7,337 nt of DNA, taken from positions 1 through 7,337 of the forward strand of contig JAITSI010000021.1 in the NCBI GenBank assembly GCA_031287845.1. The letters are read 5' to 3'. The notes under the pieces are model-generated. The model saw nothing but the letters and a program-made list of their open reading frames with translations. It made no database searches and had not been told where the DNA came from. This DNA is from Puniceicoccales bacterium (GTDB lineage Bacteria; Verrucomicrobiota; Verrucomicrobiia; Opitutales; JAIRLM01). Position 1 is the stretch's first letter, and every line of letters begins with the position of its first letter. Of the stretch, positions 1 through 5,431 are shown piece after piece. The translations under genes and the position numbers were made by a program.

Positions 1-2
1 TT

Positions 3-608
3 GAGGTTCGGGATTTGGGCGAATTTTTTGCGCTCATTGGTACTGCGATGCGAGCGGACGTCCGGGAAGAATCGACAAAAAATGAAATCCGAGAAATCCG
101 CGATGAGATTCGCGGAATCCGGAATGAATTTAAAACTGAGATCCACAAGGTAGATGAGCGGCTTACGGCTGAGATCCACGAAGCTCGGGAGGAATTTAAG
201 GCTGAGATCCGCGAAGCCCGGGAGGAATTTAAAGCTGAGATCCGCGAAGTCCGGGAAGAATTTAAAGCTGAGATCCACGAAGTCCGGAATGAATTTAAAG
301 CTGAGATCCGCGAAGTCCGGGAGGAATTTAAAACTGAGATCCACGAAGTCCGGGAGGAATTTAAAACTGAGATCCACAAGGTAGATGAGCGGCTTACGGC
401 TGAGATCCATAAGGTAGATGAGCGGCTTACGGCTGAGATCCGCAGGGTGGACGATCGACTCACGTTCGAGATTCGTGGGGTCAAGGACGAACTGCATGGA
501 ATCAAGGGTCTAGTGGCCAAGTGGTTGATCGGTACTGTCGTAGCCGTGATTGGGACGATGATTGCGCAAACGACGCTGATCCTTTCCGCCGTGCATCTGC
601 ATGGGTGA
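3..608 (+). CDS. Coiled-coil protein with C-terminal membrane anchor (5' end outside window)
   Basis: The frame is open to the left edge, so the true start probably lies upstream. The first in-frame ATG is at 48, and a TTG at 15 is also possible. The visible protein is about 200 residues. After a short head (EFFALIGTAMRADVREE) it is almost entirely 11-residue repeats of two kinds, EIREVREEFKA-like and EIHKVDERLTA-like, with the regular charged/hydrophobic spacing of a long alpha-helical coiled coil. The last 30 residues hold one hydrophobic segment (WLIGTVVAVIGTMIAQTTLI) that should anchor the C-terminus in the membrane. This layout resembles the bacterial DUF1640/CCDC90-type proteins, which end a repetitive helix with one membrane segment, but I cannot confirm membership. 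Function unknown; structural or scaffold role is only a guess. The G+C content is lower than in the central genes. Confidence 0.75.
   Translation, partial: EVRDLGEFFALIGTAMRADVREESTKNEIREIRDEIRGIRNEFKTEIHKVDERLTAEIHEAREEFKAEIREAREEFKAEIREVREEFKAEIHEVRNEFKAEIREVREEFKTEIHEVREEFKTEIHKVDERLTAEIHKVDERLTAEIRRVDDRLTFEIRGVKDELHGIKGLVAKWLIGTVVAVIGTMIAQTTLILSAVHLHG
105..500 (+). repeat. Twelve tandem 33-bp in-frame repeats
   Basis: Units begin with GAGATYC every 33 bp at 105, 138, 171, 204, 237, 270, 303, 336, 369, 402, 435 and 468. Type A units (105 and 171-368) encode EI-x-x-x-R-x-EFK-x. Type B units (138, 369, 402, and a diverged one at 435) encode EIHKVDERLTA. The units at 138 and 369 are identical in DNA sequence, and 402 differs from them by one base, which points to recent duplication or gene conversion. 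The 468 unit is degenerate and leads into the membrane segment. Confidence 0.9.
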
Positions 609-612
609 ATGG

Positions 613-631
613 TTTTCCGGTCTTCGGAAAA
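613..631 (+). terminator. Possible terminator hairpin after the coiled-coil gene
   Basis: A perfect 7-bp inverted repeat (TTTTCCG, loop GTCTT, CGGAAAA) starts 4 nt after the stop codon. It is not followed by a T-run, so intrinsic termination is only plausible. A second small hairpin (GGGG-N6-CCCC at 643-656, followed by AAAA) lies just downstream. The remaining bases to 778 show no gene. Confidence 0.25.
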
Positions 632-778
632 TTGCCTTGCCTGGGGTAGATTCCCCAAAATACTGGCTCCGTGTGCACTGAGCTGGAGGAACAAAAAAAG
701 ATCTTCGACTGAAAATCTCGCGGAGGTGCATGCAATAAGCGGCTTGTTTTTTGCCAAAAGTTCAGCAGCATTCGCGCC

Positions 779-1102
779 ATGGCCAGGTCGATTCATGTGG
801 TTTTAAAGCCAAGGGTGCACAGCGCGCTTCTAAAAGATGCGGAAAGGCGTGGCATTTCTATCTCTAAGGCGGTTCAGCGGGCAGTTGTGATTGCCCTGGG
901 CATCAGTGATGTGCCAGTTTTTACCGCCGAAGATTTACAAAAGAAGGCCGAGGATGGGGCACCGGGAGCGTTTCTTCCGGGGGAGAAGATGCTGTTCGGT
1001 AGGAAGGACATCGATGGGGATCGGGAAATCGCCAGCCGGTTTTATGAGTCAGCTAGCGAAGCAATAGGAGATTTGCGCCGTGAAACTGGCGTGGACGCGT
1101 AA
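779..1102 (+). CDS. Ribbon-helix-helix antitoxin-like protein
   Basis: The protein has 107 residues. Residues 3-42 (RSIHVVLKPRVHSALLKDAE, then a GISISKAVQRAVVIAL stretch) show the pattern of a CopG/Arc-type ribbon-helix-helix domain: a short beta strand with alternating residues, a first helix, then a G-x-S-x-S turn into a second helix. The rest (residues 45-107) is polar and would suit a toxin-binding tail. The ATG at 779 is the first start in the frame and directly precedes the strand; no clear Shine-Dalgarno site is seen. The gene overlaps the next frame by 23 nt in the antitoxin-then-toxin order usual for type II systems, where such proteins bind their own promoter and neutralise the toxin. 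The family call rests on motif pattern and context. Confidence 0.65.
   Translation: MARSIHVVLKPRVHSALLKDAERRGISISKAVQRAVVIALGISDVPVFTAEDLQKKAEDGAPGAFLPGEKMLFGRKDIDGDREIASRFYESASEAIGDLRRETGVDA
1066..1070 (+). promoter_or_regulatory. Ribosome binding site for the toxin-like frame
   Basis: AGGAG lies inside the end of the antitoxin gene, 9 nt before GTG at 1080. It is one of the clearest Shine-Dalgarno sites in the window and decides the GTG start of the overlapping frame, suggesting coupled translation of the pair. Confidence 0.6.
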
Positions 1103-1229
1103 TTTCAGCCGCCAGTACGGTCGCTGGGGCCGGGTAAATGGAAAAATTTGCCGCAAAATTGACCAACTTCTGGAGGAAATTTTGTCCAGAGCTACCATTC
1201 ACCATGGACGTTCCGAAAAGCTTGTGGGG
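1080..1229 (+). pseudogene. 3'-truncated RelE/ParE-superfamily toxin remnant
   Basis: From a GTG start with a good ribosome binding site, the frame encodes about 50 residues that look like the front half of a RelE/ParE/YafQ-type toxin: MKLAWTRNFSRQYGRW (strand and start of helix 1), a basic helix ending in KIDQLLEEIL, then HHGRSEKLVG, which resembles the conserved 'x-H-x-L-x-G' segment before the core strands. Family members usually have 85-100 residues and carry their catalytic residues in the missing C-terminal strands. After codon 50 the frame enters repeat R1 and continues to 1700 only by reading through the repeat and the antisense of two tRNA genes, so the C-terminal 156 residues are not credible. 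I read it as a broken, inactive toxin. The antitoxin upstream is intact. Confidence 0.6.
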
Positions 1230-1230
1230 T

Positions 1231-1444
1231 TAGGCTCAGGACCCGTAGGTAAAGGGGCGCGGCAGCCCCCTTTGGGACCTCCAGGCCTCGAGGGCCGGCA
1301 GGCCCGGTTGTGGGCGATGCCCCCAGATTCGCTGTGCTCCGCTTCCCCCAAGCCATCGGTGCCATGGCGACGACATTTTGCGGGGGGGGCTGGAGGGGGC
1401 GCAGCCCCATCGTCAACCGGCGGACCGGGTTTACGGGTCCTGAG
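1231..1444. repeat. Repeat element R1 with 13-bp inverted ends
   Basis: The ends carry a perfect 13-bp inverted repeat, CTCAGGACCCGTA at 1235-1247 and its complement at 1432-1444. Inside are three G+C-rich palindromic modules. First is a hairpin of AAAGGGGC against GCCCCCTTT (1251-1273). Second is the family core at 1284-1350, starting GGCCTCGAGGGCCGGC and ending GCTTCCCCCA. Third is a G-run hairpin (1381-1408) ending GGGGGCGCAGCCCC. The core recurs in R2 and R3. No transposase and no target-site duplication is visible. It resembles a non-autonomous palindromic repeat (REP/BIME- or MITE-like); which kind is not clear. Confidence 0.7.
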
Positions 1445-1478
1445 ATCCCATCCGGATCCCATCGGGGAAAATTTTCCC
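1444..1478. repeat. 11-bp tandem repeat and 14-bp palindrome downstream of tRNA-Pro
   Basis: GATCCCATCCG (1444-1454) is followed directly by GATCCCATCGG (1455-1465). The perfect palindrome GGGAAAATTTTCCC spans 1465-1478, about 38 nt beyond the 3' end of the tRNA-Pro gene on the minus strand. It could act as a processing or termination signal for the tRNA transcript, but there is no T-run after it. Confidence 0.35.
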
Positions 1479-1515
1479 ATTCCGGCGAATTGCCCCACGG
1501 GCCGTTCCCGGGGCG

Positions 1516-1592
1516 TGGTCGGGATGGCGGGATTCGAACCCACGACCTCTTGCTCCCAAAGCAAGCGCTCTACCAGGCTAAGCTACATCCCG
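1516..1592 (-). tRNA. tRNA-Pro (UGG)
   Basis: Read on the minus strand, the gene folds into a complete cloverleaf: acceptor CGGGATG pairs with CATCCCG, the D arm is GCTTAGCCTGGTAGAGC, the anticodon stem CTTGC/GCAAG encloses the loop TTTGGGA, and the T arm is GTGGG-TTCGAAT-CCCGC. The anticodon TGG is at 1556-1558 and reads proline CCN codons. The discriminator base is A and the CCA end is encoded (TGG at 1516-1518 on the plus strand). It follows tRNA-Gln without any spacer and is presumably cut from the same transcript. Confidence 0.97.
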
Positions 1593-1666
1593 TGGCTGCC
1601 CGACAAGGATTCGAACCTTGACAAACAGATCCAGAATCTGCTGTGCTACCGTTACACCATCGGGCA
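1593..1666 (-). tRNA. tRNA-Gln (CUG)
   Basis: On the minus strand the acceptor TGCCCGA pairs with TCGGGCA, followed by discriminator G and an encoded CCA (1593-1595 on the plus strand). The anticodon stem CAGA/TCTG holds loop TTCTGGA, giving anticodon CTG at 1632-1634 for glutamine CAG codons. The T arm is AAGG-TTCGAATC-CTTG-like. It is the promoter-proximal member of the Gln-Pro pair; the last A of its CCA abuts the first base of tRNA-Pro. Confidence 0.95.
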
Positions 1667-1847
1667 ATGGAAACGGGATGGGGCGGGAGGCCGCGGCTAG
1701 CAAGTTTTTTTTGCACAAACGTGGGGGTGGGTAAAAAAGTACTTGTCAGGCCGAAAATCTCTCCGTTGGATGGCGTCGGACGCCAGGGTAGAGGGCACCG
1801 TGCCGGTAAGCCGCCCCGTGCCGTCCCATTTCCCCCCGAGGATTTCT
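1667..1847. promoter_or_regulatory. Divergent control region between the tRNA pair and hppA
   Basis: This 181-bp gap must contain the promoters of the minus-strand tRNA genes and of plus-strand hppA. For hppA the best guess is TTGCAC (1711-1716), a 15-bp spacer and TAAAAA (1732-1737), which is a weak match. An 8-T run lies at 1705-1712. The leader after 1743 contains small inverted repeats (GGCGTC-G-GACGCC and GGCACCGTGCC). GAGG at 1838-1841, 6 nt before ATG 1848, is the hppA ribosome binding site. No clear tRNA promoter was found by eye. Confidence 0.35.
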
Positions 1848-4214
1848 ATGGTGCCCGTGTTCTGCTTCGTCCTTCTGGCGTTTTTTTTCCTGCTCTCCGG
1901 GCTGCGCCGCCGCGGCAGGCCGTCGTGCCTTGTCCGGCTCTGTTCCTTGCTCCTGGCCGCTTTTTTCGCCGTCCTTGCCCTTTGCCCTTCCCGGCGCAGT
2001 TCGCTGGCCGGGCTGCTGGCTGCGCCGGATGGGGCTCCCTTCTTCTGGCTCATTCCACTTGCCGCCCTGTTCGTGCTCGCCGTGGCGCGCTATTTTTACT
2101 GCGAGATGCTGACCCGGCCCGAGGGCAACGGGCGCATGCGGGCCATCGCCGGCCACGTGCGCGAGGGGGCCATGGCTTACCTGCTCCAGCAGTACCGGGT
2201 GGTGATCTGCGTCTTTCTCGTCATTGCCCTGCTGCTTGCCGTTCTCTCCCACGGCTTTCAGCTGCAAAATCCTTGGCTACCCTTTTCCTTTCTCACCGGT
2301 GGCCTGGCCTCGGGCCTGGCCGGATTCCTAGGGATGCGCACCGCGACGGCCGCCTCCTCCCGGACCGCCCAGGCGGCCATGCAGTCCCTGGGCAGCGGCC
2401 TGCGCGTCGCGTTCCGCAGCGGGGCGGTGATGGGTCTGGTTGTGGTAGGTCTGGCCCTGCTGGACTACAGCTTCTGGTTCTACCTGCTCAACCGCTGCGT
2501 GCAGCTGCCAGAGGAGGCCAGGTTGCCCATAATCACCGGGATGATGGTCACCTTCGGCATGGGAGTTTCCCTGCAGGCCCTCTTTGCCCGCGTCGGCGGC
2601 GGAATCTTTACAAAGGCGGCGGACGTGGGTGCCGACCTGGTGGGAAAGGTGGAGGCCGGCATTCCCGAGGATGATCCGCGCAATCCGGCCACCATCGCCG
2701 ACAACGTGGGGGACAACGTGGGGGACGTGGCCGGCATGGGCGCCGACCTCTACGAATCCTTCTACGGCTCCATTCTCGCCGCCGCCGCCCTGGGTGCCGT
2801 CGCATTCCGCGGCTGCGGTGCCCTGCAGATGCGGGCGGTGCTGCTGCCCGTGCTGGTCGGTGCCCTGGGCGCCGTGCTCTCCGTGGTGGGGATCTTCGCC
2901 GTGCACACGCAGGATGAGGCGGATGCGGGCTCGCTGCTCCGCTCCCTGGCGCGGGGGGTGCGCTGGAGCAGTGTCCTCATTCTGGCCGGCACGTTCCTGC
3001 TCTGCAAATTTTTAGGCCTTCCCAACGCCGCCGGCCTCTGGGGCGCCGTCGCCACCGGGCTGCTCACCGGCGTGGCCGTTGGCAAGTCGTCGGAGTACTA
3101 TACCTCCCAGGCACACGGTCCCACGCGCCGCGTCGCAGCGCAGAGCACAACCGGATCCGCCACCGTGGTCATCGGCGGCATTGGCCTGGGCATGCTCTCC
3201 ACGGCCATTCCCGTGCTGGCCGTCGTCGTCGGAACCATCTGCTCCTACGGCTTCGCCAGCTGCTTTGATTTTTCCGCGGTAAATTTGGGCCTCTACGGCA
3301 TCGGCGTGGCCGCGGTCGGCATGCTGTCCACCCTGGGCATCACCCTCGCCTCCGACGCCTACGGCCCCATCGCCGACAACGCCGGCGGCAACGCGGAAAT
3401 GAGCGGCCTCGGCGCCGACGTCCGCCGCCGCACCGATGCCCTGGACGCGCTTGGCAATACCACGGCGGCGACGGGCAAGGGATTCGCCATTGGCTCCGCC
3501 GCCCTCACCGCCCTGGCCCTCCTCGCCTCCTACATCGAGGCCGTCCGCACCTGCATGATGAACGGTGGCCAGGTTTTCCTCGGCGTGGGCGGACACTCCA
3601 TCTACCTGTCCGAGGCGACCGTTTTGGACTTCATGGACTACTTCGAGATGCACCTGCTCAATCCCAAGCTGCTCCTCGGCCTGCTCATCGGCTCCATGCT
3701 CTCCTTCGTATTCTGCGGACTGACCATGAATGCGGTGGGCCGGGCCGCGGGAAAGATGGTGGACGAGGTGCGCCGCCAGTTCCGGGAAATTCCCGGCATT
3801 TTGGAAAATCGGTGCCTGCCCAACTACGGGGAGTGCGTGCGCATTTCCGCATCGGCTGCCCAGCGGGAGATGATCTGCCCCGCCCTGGTGGCCCTGGTGG
3901 CGCCCGTCGCCATGGGGCTGGCATTCGGCGTCCCCGGCGTGCTGGGCCTGCTCTGCGGCTCCCTTGCCTCGGGCTTCGTGCTGGCGATTTTCATGGCCAA
4001 TGCGGGCGGCTGCTGGGACAACGCCAAGAAGTACATTGAGGAGGGCAACCTGGGGGGAAAGGGTTCGCCGGCCCACCGGGCGGCGGTGGTCGGGGACACG
4101 GTGGGGGATCCGTTCAAAGATACCGCCGGACCCAGCCTCAACATCCTGCTCAAGCTCATGACCATCGTGGCCATCGTGACCGTCGGGATCACCGTGTCGT
4201 TCAGCCTCTTCTGA
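1848..4214 (+). CDS. hppA: Membrane-bound ion-pumping pyrophosphatase, K+-dependent type
   Basis: A polytopic inner-membrane protein of 788 residues that hydrolyses pyrophosphate and pumps H+ or Na+ out of the cytoplasm. The family motifs are complete: DVGADLVGK (259-267), PEDDPRNPATIADNVGDNVGD (from 273), ADLYES (299-304), DAYGPIADNAGGNAEMSG, GNTTAATGKG (536-545) and DNAKKYIEEGN with GDTVGDPFKDTAGPSLN near the C-terminus (D750, D754, K757, D758). Ala540 and Gly543 in GNTTAATGKG mark the K+-dependent subfamily. Glu303 in DLYES sits where Na+-pumping and many bacterial enzymes have it, one turn before the plant H+-pump position, so Na+ or mixed transport is possible. ATG 1848 is preferred because of GAGG at 1838-1841; TTG 1743 would add 35 hydrophilic residues. 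About 60 residues with two hydrophobic stretches precede the usual first helix. It is probably its own transcription unit. Confidence 0.97.
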   Translation: MVPVFCFVLLAFFFLLSGLRRRGRPSCLVRLCSLLLAAFFAVLALCPSRRSSLAGLLAAPDGAPFFWLIPLAALFVLAVARYFYCEMLTRPEGNGRMRAIAGHVREGAMAYLLQQYRVVICVFLVIALLLAVLSHGFQLQNPWLPFSFLTGGLASGLAGFLGMRTATAASSRTAQAAMQSLGSGLRVAFRSGAVMGLVVVGLALLDYSFWFYLLNRCVQLPEEARLPIITGMMVTFGMGVSLQALFARVGGGIFTKAADVGADLVGKVEAGIPEDDPRNPATIADNVGDNVGDVAGMGADLYESFYGSILAAAALGAVAFRGCGALQMRAVLLPVLVGALGAVLSVVGIFAVHTQDEADAGSLLRSLARGVRWSSVLILAGTFLLCKFLGLPNAAGLWGAVATGLLTGVAVGKSSEYYTSQAHGPTRRVAAQSTTGSATVVIGGIGLGMLSTAIPVLAVVVGTICSYGFASCFDFSAVNLGLYGIGVAAVGMLSTLGITLASDAYGPIADNAGGNAEMSGLGADVRRRTDALDALGNTTAATGKGFAIGSAALTALALLASYIEAVRTCMMNGGQVFLGVGGHSIYLSEATVLDFMDYFEMHLLNPKLLLGLLIGSMLSFVFCGLTMNAVGRAAGKMVDEVRRQFREIPGILENRCLPNYGECVRISASAAQREMICPALVALVAPVAMGLAFGVPGVLGLLCGSLASGFVLAIFMANAGGCWDNAKKYIEEGNLGGKGSPAHRAAVVGDTVGDPFKDTAGPSLNILLKLMTIVAIVTVGITVSFSLF

Positions 4215-4229
4215 CGGGCGCGGGATGAG

Positions 4230-4275
4230 CCGATCCCTCCACGGTGGCCGGCCCGGGATGGGAAAAGGGGATCGG
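4230..4275. repeat. 8-bp inverted repeat between hppA and hldA
   Basis: CCGATCCC (4230-4237) and GGGATCGG (4268-4275) form a perfect inverted repeat 16 nt after the hppA stop. The 30-nt loop is G+C-rich, and GGCCGGCC-type palindromes follow. There is no T-run, so this is not a classical intrinsic terminator, but it could end or stabilise the hppA mRNA. The rest of the 212-bp gap holds no gene. Confidence 0.3.
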
Positions 4276-4426
4276 AGGCCGGCCGGTCCGCCGGTGCCCT
4301 GGCGGGGAACCGGTGTTCTGGCGGGAATTGTGCCGTTGGACCGGCGGGCGGGAGCGGGAAAAGAAATTTTGCCATTTTTGGGTAAAAATGCGTTGAAAAC
4401 CGCCTTGAAGCCCCATAGAGAGGGCC

Positions 4427-5413
4427 ATGCAATCGATTTTGGACCGGGCAAGCGGCCTTCGCGGCGTGGTCATTGGGGATTTGCTGTTGGACCACTACGT
4501 TCTGGGCACGGCCAGCCGTCTCTCCCCCGAGGCGCCGGTTCCCATCCTGCTGGTGGAGGAGGACACCTGGTGTCTGGGCGGTGCGGCCAACGTCGCCTCC
4601 AACCTCAAGGCCCTGGGGGTTTCGGTTGAGGTTGTGGGCCTGGTCGGCCGGGATCCCACCGGGGACCGGCTGCAAAATCTTTTCGCCGCCCACAACATTC
4701 TCTTCGACGAGCTGTTCCGCGACCCGGCCGTGCACACCATTTCCAAGACCCGCATCGTTTCCGGTGGCCACCAGCTCTGCCGGGTGGACCGGGAAAGGGA
4801 TCCGGCCAGCTACGCCCTGGCCAAGAACGAGGCATTTTTGGAGCGGGCGGAGCTGTCCCTGCGCAACGCGGACCTGCTCATTTTTTCCGACTACGGCAAG
4901 GGAACCCTGTCCAAGGCGGCGGTGGACAGGCTCACGGCCGCCGCCCGGTCCCGCAACTGCTTCGTTGCCGCCGATCCCAAGCCCTCCCGGCCGCTGCCAT
5001 TTCACCAGGTGGACCTGCTCACGCCCAACGCGGGCGAGGCCTGTGCCATGGCGGACATGGAGCCATCCGGGCCGCGGGGCGGGGACTGGGCAAAGGTGTG
5101 CAAGAAAATTCACGGCCTCTGCCAGTCGAAGAATTTGGTGATCACGCTCGGCCGGGACGGCATGCTCGTCGCGGTGGGCGGCCAGGCTCCGCACCGCATT
5201 GCCACCTGCGCAAAGGCCGTCTGCGACGTGACCGGGGCGGGGGATACGGTCATCGCCGCCCTCAGCGTTGCCCTGGCGACGGGCCATGACCTGGAAACGG
5301 CAGCGCGCTTTGCCAACACGGCCGCCGGAATCGTGGTGGGTAAATTTGGGACGGCCACGGCCACTCCGGCGGAAATTCTTAACTTTTCCCGCGGCCTCGT
5401 CCCGGGCTCATGA
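4427..5413 (+). CDS. hldA: D-glycero-beta-D-manno-heptose 7-phosphate kinase
   Basis: A PfkB/ribokinase-family sugar kinase of 328 residues, matching the kinase half of HldE (also named RfaE domain I). It phosphorylates heptose 7-phosphate at O1 in the cytoplasm, on the way to ADP-heptose for the LPS inner core. Visible marks: GDLLLDHY (17-24) and RLSPEAPVPI (31-40), both typical of HldA/HldE; GGAANVASNLKALG (from 51), the sugar-binding PfkB signature; SDYGKG (154-159); LLTPNAGEA (from 197); and VTGAGDT (268-274) with Asp273 as catalytic base and anion hole. It ends with FGTATATPAEIL, the usual kinase-domain end, and lacks the adenylyltransferase domain, so a separate HldC/RfaE2 is expected elsewhere. 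GAGAGG (4418-4423) lies close before the ATG. The next gene starts 18 nt downstream, suggesting co-transcription. Confidence 0.92.
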   Translation: MQSILDRASGLRGVVIGDLLLDHYVLGTASRLSPEAPVPILLVEEDTWCLGGAANVASNLKALGVSVEVVGLVGRDPTGDRLQNLFAAHNILFDELFRDPAVHTISKTRIVSGGHQLCRVDRERDPASYALAKNEAFLERAELSLRNADLLIFSDYGKGTLSKAAVDRLTAAARSRNCFVAADPKPSRPLPFHQVDLLTPNAGEACAMADMEPSGPRGGDWAKVCKKIHGLCQSKNLVITLGRDGMLVAVGGQAPHRIATCAKAVCDVTGAGDTVIAALSVALATGHDLETAARFANTAAGIVVGKFGTATATPAEILNFSRGLVPGS

Positions 5414-5431
5414 TTTTTTTGGCTGGTTGCT

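Noticed and set aside
105..500. CRISPR array suggested by 33-bp periodic repeats
   Set aside because: There are no spacers: the repeats are directly adjacent, in frame, and encode a regular coiled coil inside an open reading frame.
1230..1700. C-terminal continuation of the toxin frame to a 206-residue protein, with GFEPTTSCSQSKRSTRLSYI
   Set aside because: This part reads through repeat R1 and the antisense of tRNA-Pro and tRNA-Gln. The GFEPTTS... peptide is the well-known translation artefact of antisense tRNA.
1691..1712. Intrinsic terminator from the 8-T run after GCCGCGGC
   Set aside because: The preceding palindrome is too short to form a loop-bearing stem, and no intact plus-strand gene upstream needs it.
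1643..2674. 343-codon plus-strand frame overlapping the start of hppA
   Set aside because: It begins inside tRNA-Gln antisense and runs in another frame of hppA with Arg/Pro/Gly-rich shadow composition.
3012..5287. Long minus-strand open frames (479 and 487 codons) opposite hppA and hldA
   Set aside because: They are antisense shadows of G+C-rich coding sequence, rich in Gly, Arg, His and Ala, with no recognisable motifs. The plus-strand genes have complete family signatures.
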